This document shows positions 43,461 through 53,550 of a stretch of 64,000 nt of DNA, in pieces (within the stretch, counting starts at the first letter, position 1; the number at the start of each line of letters is the position of its first letter). The stretch is taken from assembly GCA_017472605.1 (NCBI GenBank), contig JAFUPV010000009.1, positions 1-64,000 of the forward strand, written 5' to 3'. This DNA is from Lachnospiraceae bacterium. GTDB lineage: Bacteria; Bacillota; Clostridia; Lachnospirales; Lachnospiraceae. A program made the translations under genes and the position numbers. A model generated the notes under the pieces. The model saw only the letters and a list, made by a program, of their open reading frames with translations. It was not told where the DNA came from and did no database searches.

Positions 43461-46084
43461 TATTTCACCATCTCCGCCCAGATCACATACTCCCCGCAAT
43501 CCAGCACCAGCTCCCGCTCATAAACCGCGCAGCCATTCACCTGACAAAGCTTCTGTCCCTCCGGCACCACAAACACCGCCTCCGCGTCAAAGGGAACCTT
43601 CACCTGGTAACAGATTTTCTCTCCGTCCCGCTTCCAGCTGCTCTCATACCGTCCGGAAGCCGAATCAAATCCGCAGGTCACAAAAGCAAACCGCTCATCG
43701 GTAACCGGAGCGATCACCGCCTTCTTCCAGCCCCATCCGCCTTCTCTCAGCTTCACCCCGGCCATTGTCCGGTACATCCAGCCAAGAACTGCGCCGTAGG
43801 AGTAGTGATTCATGGAGTTCATGCCGGTGTCACTGACGCTTCCATCCGGAAGAACCGAGTTCCAGCGCTCCCAGATTGTCGTAGCACCCATGTTGACTTC
43901 GTAGAGCCAGCTTGGGAAATCCTCGTTCAGAAGCAGCGTATAGGCATACCCGCCAAGCCCGTTTTCCGAAAGCACATCGCAAAGCATGCTCGTTCCCACA
44001 AAACCGGTATCCAGATGGATCTGTCTTGCATCCAGCCGTTCTTTCAGGTCGGAAATGGTACGTGTTCGGAACTGCTCAGGAACCAGTCCGAACTGCAGCG
44101 CCATTACATGGGCAGTCTGAGTCGGTACAGCCAGCTTTCCGGTGGACGTGTAATACTCTGCACAAAACGCCGCTTTGATCTGTGACGCAAGCTCAGAATA
44201 GGTTTTCGCCTCCTCTGTTTTTCCTAAAACAGAAGCCGCCTTTGCCGTCAGACTGGCGGACCAGTAATAATAGGCGGTGGCTACATAGGTACTTTCCGTT
44301 CCTCCCAGCCGGCTGTCTTTATCCGGGTTATCCAGAGCCAGCCAGTCTGCGAAGTGGAAGCCGCAGCTCCAGAGATGGCTGGAATTGCACCTGGTCACAT
44401 CCTGTTCATGAATGTAGTCCGTCCAGGCACGCATGTTTTCATAGGTTTCTTCCAGAAGCTTTCGATCCCCATAGTACTGGTAGAGCACCCAGGGAATTAC
44501 CGTCGCCGCATCGCCCCACGCACAGGAACCGTGACCGGCTGCCGTTGTAATCTCAGTCAGCGTCTGTCCCAGCGAGCGAAGCCTTGCCTGCAGAACATCC
44601 GGCACCACAAAGGGAACCGATCCGCCGTTGTCCCGCTGCTCCAGAAGCATGTCGCGCAGATATTTCCGGTAGAAGGCAGCAGTATCCATGTTGAAGGAAG
44701 CCGTGGAGGCAAACACCTGCGCATCACCGGTCCATCCCATCCGCTCATCACGCTGCGGGCAATCGGTGGGCACGTCCAGGAAATTTCCTTTCTGGCTCCA
44801 GACGGCATTGGCGATCAGACGGTTTACCTTTTCGTTCGACGTTTCGATGGTTCCTGTCTGATCCAGGTCAGAATAAATCGCCCAGGCTGTGAAATTGGCT
44901 TCCCTGATCTGATCCTCATTCATTCCTTCCACTTTTACATAGCGGAAACCATAGAAGGTAAAGTGAGGACGGACGTGACGCGTCTTTCCGTCTGATGTGT
45001 AGACATGCTCCGCTTTTGCGGTGCGAAGATTTTCGCGGTAAAAACAGTCGTTCTGCAGAAGCTCTCCATATTGGAGGGTAACAGAAGTTCCTGCCGGCAG
45101 ATCCGCGTCAAACTCAGTCCATCCGGTTATGACCTGTCCAAAATCAAGAACCAGCTCACCGGCAGGCGTATGAAGCAGCGTATATGAATCGAATTTCTCC
45201 TGCTTTCTGACCGGTACGCTCAGGCGGGCACACAGTTTCCCTTCCGGCGCTTCGGCCGCAACGGCGAAAACGGAATTGCCGCCCTCCAGCCGCGCATCAT
45301 AGATTTCTCCGTCATAAATGCTGCTCTCCACAACCGGAGAAACCGCACATTCCCAGCTTTCATCGGTTCCGATCACGTCGCAGGTTCCATCCTCATAAGT
45401 AACATGAAGCTCCGCGATCAGCTGCATATGGTTTCCATAAATCCTGTCCGTCATTTTTCCAAAGCAGAAACGGCCATGGTACCATCCTCTGCCCAGCATG
45501 ACAGAAATCCTGTTTTCTCCCTCATTCAGCTGACTGGTCACATCACAGGTCTGGTACTGGATCTGGTGGTTATAGCTGGTAAAGAACGGAGCCAGATACT
45601 CATCATCTGTTTTTTCTCCATTGAGATACGCCTCATAGAGGCCAAGACCACAGAGATACAGACGGGCGGCACGCACCGGCTTGCGGATTGCAAAGGTTTT
45701 TGACAGAATCGGATGTTCCTCGAAAGGCGCGCGGATCCAGCAGCCGCTCCACCTATCTTCCATCTTTCCGGTTTCAAACCAGGCCGTCTCTGAAATCCCG
45801 TGATCTCCATCGTCTGCCACCGCTTCCACATTCCAGTAATATCTGGTTCGCGGTGTAAGCTTTACATCCGGAGCAAAAGCAAGAGAAGAAATATCGTCTC
45901 TCATTCCGCTGTCATAGAGGATGGTTTCCATTGTTTCATCTGACGCAACCCGGATCCGAGCCGCTTTCTGCCAACGGCCAGTGGACGATGTCACCACATA
46001 GGAAAAGGTTGGCTGATCCATGGCAAATCCAAGGGGTTCTGCCACATGGTTTACTTTCAGTTTTTCAATTTTCATGAGATTCAC
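43460..46084 (-). CDS. Glycoside hydrolase family 78, alpha-L-rhamnosidase
   Basis: Large enzyme of 874 residues that removes alpha-L-rhamnose from rhamnogalacturonan fragments or plant glycosides. The order is an N-terminal beta domain, Bac_rhamnosid_N (about 140-300), and a central six-hairpin catalytic barrel with the diagnostic DCPQRDERMGWTGDAQ (about 450). A barrel Glu near WERWNSVLPDG and a C-terminal beta-sandwich follow. No signal peptide is seen, so it works inside the cell. It has its own promoter (TATAAT 46110-46115 on minus). It is not in an operon with another sugar gene. Confidence 0.95.
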   Translation of the reverse strand: MNLMKIEKLKVNHVAEPLGFAMDQPTFSYVVTSSTGRWQKAARIRVASDETMETILYDSGMRDDISSLAFAPDVKLTPRTRYYWNVEAVADDGDHGISETAWFETGKMEDRWSGCWIRAPFEEHPILSKTFAIRKPVRAARLYLCGLGLYEAYLNGEKTDDEYLAPFFTSYNHQIQYQTCDVTSQLNEGENRISVMLGRGWYHGRFCFGKMTDRIYGNHMQLIAELHVTYEDGTCDVIGTDESWECAVSPVVESSIYDGEIYDARLEGGNSVFAVAAEAPEGKLCARLSVPVRKQEKFDSYTLLHTPAGELVLDFGQVITGWTEFDADLPAGTSVTLQYGELLQNDCFYRENLRTAKAEHVYTSDGKTRHVRPHFTFYGFRYVKVEGMNEDQIREANFTAWAIYSDLDQTGTIETSNEKVNRLIANAVWSQKGNFLDVPTDCPQRDERMGWTGDAQVFASTASFNMDTAAFYRKYLRDMLLEQRDNGGSVPFVVPDVLQARLRSLGQTLTEITTAAGHGSCAWGDAATVIPWVLYQYYGDRKLLEETYENMRAWTDYIHEQDVTRCNSSHLWSCGFHFADWLALDNPDKDSRLGGTESTYVATAYYYWSASLTAKAASVLGKTEEAKTYSELASQIKAAFCAEYYTSTGKLAVPTQTAHVMALQFGLVPEQFRTRTISDLKERLDARQIHLDTGFVGTSMLCDVLSENGLGGYAYTLLLNEDFPSWLYEVNMGATTIWERWNSVLPDGSVSDTGMNSMNHYSYGAVLGWMYRTMAGVKLREGGWGWKKAVIAPVTDERFAFVTCGFDSASGRYESSWKRDGEKICYQVKVPFDAEAVFVVPEGQKLCQVNGCAVYERELVLDCGEYVIWAEMVK

Positions 46085-46109
46085 CTGCTATCGTTTTTTC
46101 TTATCTTCA

Positions 46110-46115
46110 TTATAC
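46110..46115 (-). promoter_or_regulatory. -10 of the GH78 rhamnosidase gene
   Basis: A perfect TATAAT on the minus strand without a recognisable -35 at 16-18 bp, as in the LplBC promoter, which suggests positive control. A transcript would start near 46103, about 20 nt before the ATG. Confidence 0.45.
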
Positions 46116-46235
46116 CGGTTCTTTCCCTGACAGGCTATCACAATTTCACTTTTTTTCGTACCGTTTCACGTTTTTATCACAAATCGATACAAATTTCTCT
46201 GTAACCGGAACATCCCGGAGCTATCACTCCAGCCA

Positions 46236-48767
46236 TCACTCCACCGCCTTCAGCGATTCCGCCATCTGAATCCGTCCGATCTGTCTTTTCATCACAAAAT
46301 TCACGATCACCGCAAACAGCAATGTGCAGAAAAATGCCAGAACAAAGCTTACCGGTCGGATGGTCCGGTCAAATGCCATGCTGTCAATCTGGATCATGGT
46401 CATGACCGCGTAATGAAACAGAACGCCAAGGGGCATTCCGATCACACTTGCCAGGGCGGACAGAACCAGATTCTCCCGCAGCACATAGCTGTCTGTCTCC
46501 TTCGGATAGAACCCAAGCACCTGTACCGTTGCAATTTCCCTGCTGCGCTCTGCCAGATTGATGTTTGTCAGGTTATAAATCACGATGAAGGCCAGTGCGC
46601 CGGAGAACAGAACAATCAGCCAGATGATATAGTCCAGACAGGACAGTGCATCGTCCACGTTCTTTCTTGTATTTGACAGCTGAGAAACGCTGGTAATTTC
46701 ATCCAGAGCGGTCAGCTTCTCTGCTGTCTGTTCCGGATCTCCGCCTGCCGTAACGAAGATGGTGTTGGCCTGCCATTCTTCAAATCCGCGCTCCCATGTT
46801 TCGGCAGAGATGACAGCGTAATTGTAAATGTAATTATCAAAGATTCCGCTGACGCGAACCGTTTCTGTCTCCAGACTGCCGGTTCGGATGGTCAGTGAAT
46901 CTCCAACGGACAATGACAGACGATCCGCTATTTTCCGGTTGATCAGAATCTCTCCCTCCGCAGGAAACGCAAGCGTCTCTCCTCCCTGATGGAAATCCCA
47001 GAAAGAAGCCAGCTTTTCTGTCTCATCAAAACTCATCAGAGTAACCGAATTCATAGTTTCTTCTGCTGACAGATCCACACGCTGCACACCGGCAAGGCAG
47101 AAGTCCTCCACTTCTTCCAGCTCTTCCAGCTGACGGCAAAGCTCGTCTTCGGTTCCTGCTGCGAAGGAAGCTTCCAGATCATAGGTCTGAATCTTTTCAA
47201 ACTGCAGTGTTCCAATGTCGATCATGGAATCCCGGACACCAAAGGCAGTCACCACCAGCGCGCAGCAGCAGCTGACACCGAGAAGCATCATGAACATCCG
47301 GCGCTTATAGCGGAACATGTTTCGAAGCGTAATTTTCTGCAGGAAGGTCAGACGTTTCCAGAGCGGTGACAGCCGTTCCAGTAAAATCCGTTTTCCATTC
47401 TTTGCCGCCCGCGGACGGATCAGAGACGCAGGAACGCTGCCCAGCTCGTTTTTGCAGGACATGTATGTGCTTCCCAGGATTCCGGTAAGCGACACGGCAA
47501 GCGTCGCCGCTGCCAGCACCGGACGGAGCAGGTAGGGCATCGGTGTAAAATCATAGAGGGAGCTGTAGGCAAACCAGAAAATCTGAGGCAGTCCCCAGGT
47601 ACAGAGAAAGAACCCGGCTGTCCATCCGATCAGCGTAGCCGATCCGGCATAGAGCAGATATTTTGCCATGATTGCCCCATTGGTCAATCCCAAAGCTTTC
47701 AGAACGCCAATCTGCGTCCGTTCTTCATCCACCATTCTTGTCATGGTTGTGATGCAGACGAACATAGCGATCAGAATGAAAAAGAGAGGGAAAATGTTGG
47801 CAATGCCGCTGATGATCGCCGTATCGTTTTCAAAGCTGACATAACCGGCATTTTCCTCTCTTGTCAGGACATAAATCTCCGGTTTTGACAGCGTTTCCGT
47901 AATCGGATTCCGCTCCCAATCCGCTTCGGACAGATGTCCGGTTTCCGGATTCGAAACTGCTGCCTCTCCCTGCAGCGTCTGCTGCATCAGAAGCTCCTGC
48001 TGCTCCAGCAATTCCTCATACCGATCGTTTGCCCGCTGGCTGCACAGCTGCGTGATTTCTTCCCTGTACTTTTCTATCAGCTCTTCATATTCATCGGTAT
48101 AGATATCCGCCGTTTCCGACAGGGAAAGATTGATTTCTGTATATACCTGACTGGTAAAATTCTCCTTCGGCAGATACAGGTAGGCATAAATCGCGCCGTT
48201 TCCGATATCCGTGGTTCCCCGGTCCAGTCCCAGATATATGGGGGAATCTGTCAGACCAACAATGGTATATTCTGTTTCCGTCAGCAGGGACGCTGCATTT
48301 TCTTCATTGTCACCGGAAACGGAGATTGTTGTTCCAATGTCCTCTTCTGTAAACCGCTCATCATCCGCCAGGCATTCCGTTTCTGTCCTTGGCATCCGAC
48401 CGGCTGACAGGGACGGCAGATTGACCGATTCCGGCAATGAAATCAGCTTCATCGGCTGCTGGCTGCCCCCGTGAACCATCAGAAGATCGGTTGAATAGCT
48501 GCCTTCGGCTGCTTCCACTCCTGAAACGGTCTCAAACGCGTCCGCATCTTCCTGCGTAAATCCCATGGCAGACAGCAGACGAAAATCATAAAAATTCTGA
48601 CTTGCCAGATATTGATTGCCAGTATTGACCATGGCATCTCTGGTAATTTTCAGACCGGCGAAAAATCCTGCGCTGAGAGCAACGATCAGCAGCAGTGCCA
48701 TGTAACGGCCGAAAAACGTGCGGATGGTTCGCCATGTCATTTTCAATATGGATCGATTCATAGCCAT
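46236..48767 (-). CDS. FtsX-like ABC transporter permease
   Basis: Membrane subunit of 843 residues. It has an N-terminal span, an extracellular domain of about 250 residues, two FtsX-type three-span units and a second extracellular domain. The FtsX core is visible around MTRMVDEERTQIGVLKALGL and NLAERSREIATVQVLGFYPK. The start is the ATG overlapping the ATPase stop by one base (TGATG), which couples translation. Together with the ATPase it should form a MacB/LolCD-like mechanotransmission machine that exports or releases a lipid, peptide or antibiotic. There is no adjacent two-component system, so regulation is unclear. Confidence 0.9.
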   Translation of the reverse strand: MAMNRSILKMTWRTIRTFFGRYMALLLIVALSAGFFAGLKITRDAMVNTGNQYLASQNFYDFRLLSAMGFTQEDADAFETVSGVEAAEGSYSTDLLMVHGGSQQPMKLISLPESVNLPSLSAGRMPRTETECLADDERFTEEDIGTTISVSGDNEENAASLLTETEYTIVGLTDSPIYLGLDRGTTDIGNGAIYAYLYLPKENFTSQVYTEINLSLSETADIYTDEYEELIEKYREEITQLCSQRANDRYEELLEQQELLMQQTLQGEAAVSNPETGHLSEADWERNPITETLSKPEIYVLTREENAGYVSFENDTAIISGIANIFPLFFILIAMFVCITTMTRMVDEERTQIGVLKALGLTNGAIMAKYLLYAGSATLIGWTAGFFLCTWGLPQIFWFAYSSLYDFTPMPYLLRPVLAAATLAVSLTGILGSTYMSCKNELGSVPASLIRPRAAKNGKRILLERLSPLWKRLTFLQKITLRNMFRYKRRMFMMLLGVSCCCALVVTAFGVRDSMIDIGTLQFEKIQTYDLEASFAAGTEDELCRQLEELEEVEDFCLAGVQRVDLSAEETMNSVTLMSFDETEKLASFWDFHQGGETLAFPAEGEILINRKIADRLSLSVGDSLTIRTGSLETETVRVSGIFDNYIYNYAVISAETWERGFEEWQANTIFVTAGGDPEQTAEKLTALDEITSVSQLSNTRKNVDDALSCLDYIIWLIVLFSGALAFIVIYNLTNINLAERSREIATVQVLGFYPKETDSYVLRENLVLSALASVIGMPLGVLFHYAVMTMIQIDSMAFDRTIRPVSFVLAFFCTLLFAVIVNFVMKRQIGRIQMAESLKAVE

Positions 48768-49474
48768 CACCACTCAATCTCGTCAATGGGAATGACGTTT
48801 GTATTGATCTCATTGGACTGAATTTTACCGCTTTTGATCCGGATGATCCGGTCGGCCATGGGCGCGATTGCCTGGTTATGAGTAATGATGATCACAGTTG
48901 TTTTTCGCTCCCTGCTCAGCTCGTAAAGCAGCTTGAGGACTGCTTTTCCCGTTGCATAGTCCAGCGCTCCTGTCGGTTCATCACAAAGCAGCAGTCTCGG
49001 ATTTTTTGCCAGCGCACGGGCAATTGCCACACGCTGCTGCTCTCCTCCCGACAGCTGGGCCGGAAAGTGATTCATCCGCTCTTTCAATCCCACCATTTCC
49101 AGCGCACGGGCTGCCGGAATGGGATCACTGCAGAGCTGAGCCGCAATCTCCACGTTTTCCATCGCGGTCAGATTGGGAATCAGATTATAAAACTGAAAAA
49201 CAAATCCCACATCATGACGGCGATAATCCACCAGCTCCCGTCTGCTCAAATTCGACACGGTTTTTCCGTCAAACCGGATGGTTCCGCCTGTTACAGTATC
49301 CATACCGCCCAACAGGTTCAGCAGCGTCGTTTTTCCCGCGCCGGAAGAACCGAGAAGAATGCAGAATTCTCCTTTTTCAATTGCGAAATTCACACCGGAA
49401 AGCGCATGAATCTGTGCGTTTCCGCTGCCATAGCTTTTTGTTACATCATGAAATTCGATATAATGACCTGACAT
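48767..49474 (-). CDS. ABC transporter ATPase, MacB/LolD type
   Basis: Cytoplasmic ATPase of 235 residues. Walker A is [13 protein letters not shown] (about 38-50), the signature is [15 protein letters not shown] (about 139), Walker B is [12 protein letters not shown], and the H-loop is IIITHN. The Q-loop is in [16 protein letters not shown], typical of the MacB group. The start is MSGHYIEF with AAAGGAG 6 bases upstream. It is translationally coupled to the FtsX-like permease. A TATAAT (49610-49615, minus) with poor -35 lies upstream. Confidence 0.94.
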   Translation of the reverse strand: MSGHYIEFHDVTKSYGSGNAQIHALSGVNFAIEKGEFCILLGSSGAGKTTLLNLLGGMDTVTGGTIRFDGKTVSNLSRRELVDYRRHDVGFVFQFYNLIPNLTAMENVEIAAQLCSDPIPAARALEMVGLKERMNHFPAQLSGGEQQRVAIARALAKNPRLLLCDEPTGALDYATGKAVLKLLYELSRERKTTVIIITHNQAIAPMADRIIRIKSGKIQSNEINTNVIPIDEIEW

Positions 49475-49728
49475 ACCAGTCTCCTTTCTCTGATCCGGTA
49501 TCATAGGGGCAGCATGCCTTTTTGCCCCTGCATCATGATACGTACTTCAAGAAGAACAGAGGAAGAAAGTAAAAACTTTCTCCCTCGCACTTCTGATTAC
49601 CGTCAGACTATTATAATGAATTTCTGTTGTTTCTTTGTGTCCGTTTTATTTGTGATTTATTAAAATTCGAAACTTCTGATAATTCTTTTGTAAAAACTTC
49701 TGATCCATCGTTTCGGATGGAACATGAA

Positions 49729-50862
49729 CTATCGATGATGAATCGGTGTCGTCGATTCCGTAATCGGTAGAATCTCATATCCTCTTGCTTTCAGCTGCTC
49801 AATGATATACGGCAGTTCTTCCATCGTTCTCGCTTTGTCATCCGCGTCATGCATCAGAACAACAAGCGTATCGCCTTTGTTCATGACAGAATTCGGTCCA
49901 TCCAGAACATTATAGGCAATCCGACCGGAAGGAAGAGGCGGACTTGCCGCATCCCCGGATGATACATTCCAGTCATAATACACAAATCCGTTGGCATTCA
50001 GCCAGTCAATGCACTGATTCACCGTCAGATCATATTTAAACATCTGATTGCTGCTTCCTCCCGGAAACCGGTACAGCGTTGGCGTGAAACCGGTAACTGA
50101 GCGGACATATTCCTGAATGCCGCGCACATCCTGCGCAAACGCATCCAGATTTGCATAGATTGACGCATAGTCATGGCTGACGGAATGAATTCCAAGACTA
50201 TGTCCCTCCGCCAGTATCTGGCGATACTTTTCTGCATATTCTTCTCCGCCATGATGGGTGACAAAGAACGTTGCTTTCACATCATACCGCCGTAAAATAT
50301 CCAGCAATTCATAGGTATACTTCGATGGTCCGTCATCAAAGGTAAGATACACCTTCTTACCGATCCCTTCGGAAGAATTTACAGTCGGTTGAACTGGCGT
50401 TTCTGCCGCTGACACGGATGTGTCTGGTTCCATGGGTTCTCCCCCGGCGGTATTTTCCCCGGCTGCGTCTCCTCCGGCCGCTTCTTCCCCGGCTGCGTCT
50501 CCTCCGGCCGCTTCCGCCCCGGCTGCGTCTTCCCCGACTGCTTCTCCTCCGGCTGTTTCTTCTCCGGCTACTTCTCGCCCGGCTGCTTCTCCTCCGGTCG
50601 CTTCGCGCTCCGACAATTCCGCCGTTTCCTCCATTGATTTTTCCTGGCTCTCAGTCCGTCCTTCTTCCTGACTCTGCAGCTGTCTGAGTTCCTTCGTGAC
50701 TGTGACAACTCTGCACGACTGCACAATGCTGACAACCAGTAACGCGAGAATCAGAATCACACAAACCACAAATTGCTTTTTCCAGAAATCCAGAATCCGC
50801 TTTTTTTCCATCTGCAGTTTTCGATTTGCTTTTTGCAGTCTTTTCAATTCATCCTGTTCCAT
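49729..50862 (-). CDS. Membrane-anchored polysaccharide deacetylase (CE4)
   Basis: Type II membrane protein of 377 residues. Basic residues 1-30 are followed by one span (about 31-48), a Glu/Gln-rich coil, and then a low-complexity Ala/Gly/Glu linker (about 85-145). That linker contains 10-residue EAAGGDAAGE-like repeats. The NodB deacetylase domain (about 168-360) has the metal and catalytic motifs TFDDGPS, HSVSHDY (H..H ligands), RFPGGSS and a final LVVLMHD. It probably removes acetyl groups from peptidoglycan or a wall polymer outside the membrane. It stands alone. Confidence 0.93.
   Translation of the reverse strand: MEQDELKRLQKANRKLQMEKKRILDFWKKQFVVCVILILALLVVSIVQSCRVVTVTKELRQLQSQEEGRTESQEKSMEETAELSEREATGGEAAGREVAGEETAGGEAVGEDAAGAEAAGGDAAGEEAAGGDAAGENTAGGEPMEPDTSVSAAETPVQPTVNSSEGIGKKVYLTFDDGPSKYTYELLDILRRYDVKATFFVTHHGGEEYAEKYRQILAEGHSLGIHSVSHDYASIYANLDAFAQDVRGIQEYVRSVTGFTPTLYRFPGGSSNQMFKYDLTVNQCIDWLNANGFVYYDWNVSSGDAASPPLPSGRIAYNVLDGPNSVMNKGDTLVVLMHDADDKARTMEELPYIIEQLKARGYEILPITESTTPIHHR
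50446..50610. repeat. 30-bp imperfect tandem repeat inside the deacetylase gene
   Basis: Repeated blocks of CGGCTGCGTCTCCTCCGGCC type about 30 bp apart encode the Ala-Gly-Glu linker. The repeats stay in frame, so copy number changes would only lengthen or shorten the linker. Confidence 0.85.
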
Positions 50863-50979
50863 CGTATCTCTTCCTATATATGTATCTTCTATATATTTCC
50901 TGACAGCTGCCCGGCTGCCGCCAGCCGCCCGGGACGCTTTTCTTGTCGATTCATCCAGGAGAACGTGCCGGTGACACGT

Positions 50980-52242
50980 TCAATCGGATTCAAACCGGAT
51001 GCTCATCAGCCTGCCAACTGCGTTCTCCGTTCCAATCACCATCACATGAACGGAATGGACTCCGGAAACCGCACGGCACGGCACAACTGTTTCCAGAAAT
51101 TCAAAAGAACCATTGGTTCGCGTCAGTTCTGCCTCCCCAATCACATCATGCGGATTATCGTCCAGATACACCACAAGCTTCAGACCAGCTGTTTTTGTTG
51201 CCGCTTTTACGATAAGACGCGTTGGTTCTGCTGAAAAATCCAGATATCGGAACTGGCAGGTATCCCCGTCTCTGAGATTGGTCACATATTCCAGACATTC
51301 CCCGTTGTCCTGACAGTCATCGATATAGCAGCCTCCCGTCATTTTGCAGGTCCGATAAGCCATCAGCTCCTGTCTGCAGTCAATTGGCCCGTCGATTCCC
51401 TGTGTCGTCATCTCCACCGGTTCAATGGTTCCATCCGCCCGGAAATGGATCCGTTCCACGCAGACCTGCCGGCTGTACTTGCTGTTATGAGTTGAACGAT
51501 GATAAAACACATACCACTCGCCGTCAATTTCCGCAATGCAGCCGTGGTTGTTCCAGTTGGACGGATCACAGCCTGTGTTATCGATGATGATTCCACGCTT
51601 CCTGTACGGTCCTAACGGATGATCCGCCGTTGCATAGCCAAGACAGGTAGGACGGCCCCTGGAGATATCCGCATATACATAATAGTAAATGCCATTGCGT
51701 TTACGGACCGAAGACCCCTCATGGAACCCTTCCACCTCTTCTGAAAGAAGATTTTCGTTGATTGTTTCCGGAATCACCGTCCATGTTTCCACGTCCAGTC
51801 TTCCTCCTTTTGCATGGTGCTGTGCCCAGTAATAGTAGACAGAACTGTCATCGTCCACAAACACCGCCGGATCAATTCCTTTTCCATCCGCGTTTCCAAT
51901 TGGTCTCGCGTCCGTAAACGGACCGCAGGGCTGATCGGAAAACGCAACGCCTTCCGAACCGTCATTGGTGCAGTAAAACAGGCAGTACTTTCCATTAATA
52001 TACTGACAGTCCGGCGCGTACAGGACAAAATTTCCATCGTTAAAGGAATCCTTTCCGGTGAAAATGTCCGGATACCGTTTCCATTCGTCCATCGTACGCG
52101 AAGAAAACGTATCATATTTTCTGCTGCAGTAATCATCATTTCCACAGATATCGGATGAGCCGTACAGGTAGATGGTTCCGTCTGCAAACTGTCTCGCCTC
52201 CACATCCGGAATGTAGTATTTACATGGCAAAATTGGATTCAA
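50980..52242 (-). CDS. Glycoside hydrolase family 43 with C-terminal CBM6-like domain
   Basis: Enzyme of 420 residues. The catalytic propeller (1-290) shows Asp in YIPDVEA (about 13), Asp in GIDPAVF (about 123) and Glu in FHEGSSV (about 173), the GH43 triad. Residues 300-420 look like a CBM6 beta-sandwich (EYVTNLRDGDTCQFRYLDF ... GVHSVHVMVIG). No signal peptide is seen. The start is read as TTG (52242), with GGGGG 7 bases upstream, because no ATG fits. Arabinofuranosidase or arabinoxylan arabinosidase activity is likely. Confidence 0.9.
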   Translation of the reverse strand: MNPILPCKYYIPDVEARQFADGTIYLYGSSDICGNDDYCSRKYDTFSSRTMDEWKRYPDIFTGKDSFNDGNFVLYAPDCQYINGKYCLFYCTNDGSEGVAFSDQPCGPFTDARPIGNADGKGIDPAVFVDDDSSVYYYWAQHHAKGGRLDVETWTVIPETINENLLSEEVEGFHEGSSVRKRNGIYYYVYADISRGRPTCLGYATADHPLGPYRKRGIIIDNTGCDPSNWNNHGCIAEIDGEWYVFYHRSTHNSKYSRQVCVERIHFRADGTIEPVEMTTQGIDGPIDCRQELMAYRTCKMTGGCYIDDCQDNGECLEYVTNLRDGDTCQFRYLDFSAEPTRLIVKAATKTAGLKLVVYLDDNPHDVIGEAELTRTNGSFEFLETVVPCRAVSGVHSVHVMVIGTENAVGRLMSIRFESD

Positions 52243-52274
52243 AGTAATTCCCCCTTTTCCCTATCAGACAGAAC

Positions 52275-52305
52275 GTGCCGCGGATGTTCAAAAAATCCGC
52301 GGCAC
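52275..52305 (-). terminator. Hairpin after the M28 peptidase gene
   Basis: GTGCCGCGGAT (52275-52285) pairs with ATCCGCGGCAC (52295-52305) around a T-rich loop. It separates the peptidase from the GH43-CBM6 gene. No long U-tract follows, so read-through to GH43 may occur. Confidence 0.6.
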
Positions 52306-52317
52306 ACGCTCTCAGCT

Positions 52318-53550
52318 TTAGTTATTTTCCTTATCGCGCTTGCGGTTCAGATAAATATCCAGCTTTTCCTTCATCTTTTCCGGAATCTCTCTTGCAACCG
52401 GACAATTCTTTGCATTTACCATCCGCTCCACAAAGACATTGATAAAGTCAACATCCTTCTGCAGCTGACTCGCTTTCATTACGTTCAGCGTGTCATAGCT
52501 GTTGTGAATGGTCGCTGTATTGTTTGGAGCCATGCGGGCAAAGGACAGTGCAGGCACTCCCTTATCGGCAAACGGCGTCGAATCACTGGAATAAACACCA
52601 TCCCTGGCAGCCATTCCAAATCCAAGCTCACTGGCCAGATACTGAATGTAGTGAACCAGCTTCTCCTCCGTTGTGCAGCATGCAAGGAACTTGCCCATGA
52701 TGCAGCCGATCATGTCCAGATTTACATTGAGCACAATCTTCTTCAGTTCTTCCTCGTGGGCCGCACAGTATGCCTTGGAACCAAGCAGACCGCGCTCCTC
52801 CGAGCCGCACCAGATGAAACGCAGACCGTAGTGGTGCGGTTTATTCATGAAATGCTCCGCAATCGCCAAAATACCAATGCTTCCGGACATATTATCATAA
52901 GCACCAGTAGACAGAGACGTGGTATCATAGTGCGCCGTCAGAGCGATGTATTCGTCAATTTCTCCGGGAAGATCAAGAATCACATTATGGGATTCTCCTT
53001 TATACTCCTGCTGTTTCAGCACAATCCTGGCCGTCTTTGCGTCATTGCGGATGATTTCAATGGCATCCTTTGCATTGATGTTCACACCCGGAACCTTCCT
53101 TCCGTTGCTGACAAAGGAGCGGAGCTCCCGCTGATCGATGTCGCGGTCCGCATAGTTGGCATTGCCGTCATAGGTGATGAAACCGACTGCGCCGTTATCC
53201 AGAAGATCCTGATAAAGCCAGTAGCGGATGTAGCCGTCAATCATCACAATCTTTCCTCTGCACTGCTTCAGGGAACAGGGATCTGTGTTGGGCAGATAGC
53301 AAAGCTCCGCCTCCACATCTCCGCTTCCGGCATTAAAATACCCCTTACAGGGAATCTCCCTGCCATCAATCAGAAGCTTTGCCTCCTCAATCGTCGCCAT
53401 GTCCACTTCAAAGGCTTCCAGTTTCGCCTCCAGGCCAAGCTCAGCGCATCTGCTCTGCAAATACTCGGCACACGTTAATTCCTCACTGCTTCCGCCGGTG
53501 TGAACGTAGGCAGTGTCCAGTAAAATCTGATTTATCTTTTGTAAGTCCAT
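52318..53550 (-). CDS. M28-family zinc aminopeptidase
   Basis: Peptidase of 410 residues with an inserted PA-like domain (about 80-180) and a two-zinc catalytic domain. Zinc ligands and the catalytic base are visible in TAHYDT (His-Asp), GAYDNMSG (bridging Asp), GSEERGLLGS (base Glu and ligand), NLDMIGC (Asp) and the C-terminal TIHNSYDT (His). There is no signal peptide, so it is cytoplasmic. The start has AGGAGG 7 bases upstream. The frame remains open far upstream through the 81-bp repeats, which is an artefact of their 27-codon length. Confidence 0.93.
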   Translation of the reverse strand: MDLQKINQILLDTAYVHTGGSSEELTCAEYLQSRCAELGLEAKLEAFEVDMATIEEAKLLIDGREIPCKGYFNAGSGDVEAELCYLPNTDPCSLKQCRGKIVMIDGYIRYWLYQDLLDNGAVGFITYDGNANYADRDIDQRELRSFVSNGRKVPGVNINAKDAIEIIRNDAKTARIVLKQQEYKGESHNVILDLPGEIDEYIALTAHYDTTSLSTGAYDNMSGSIGILAIAEHFMNKPHHYGLRFIWCGSEERGLLGSKAYCAAHEEELKKIVLNVNLDMIGCIMGKFLACCTTEEKLVHYIQYLASELGFGMAARDGVYSSDSTPFADKGVPALSFARMAPNNTATIHNSYDTLNVMKASQLQKDVDFINVFVERMVNAKNCPVAREIPEKMKEKLDIYLNRKRDKENN

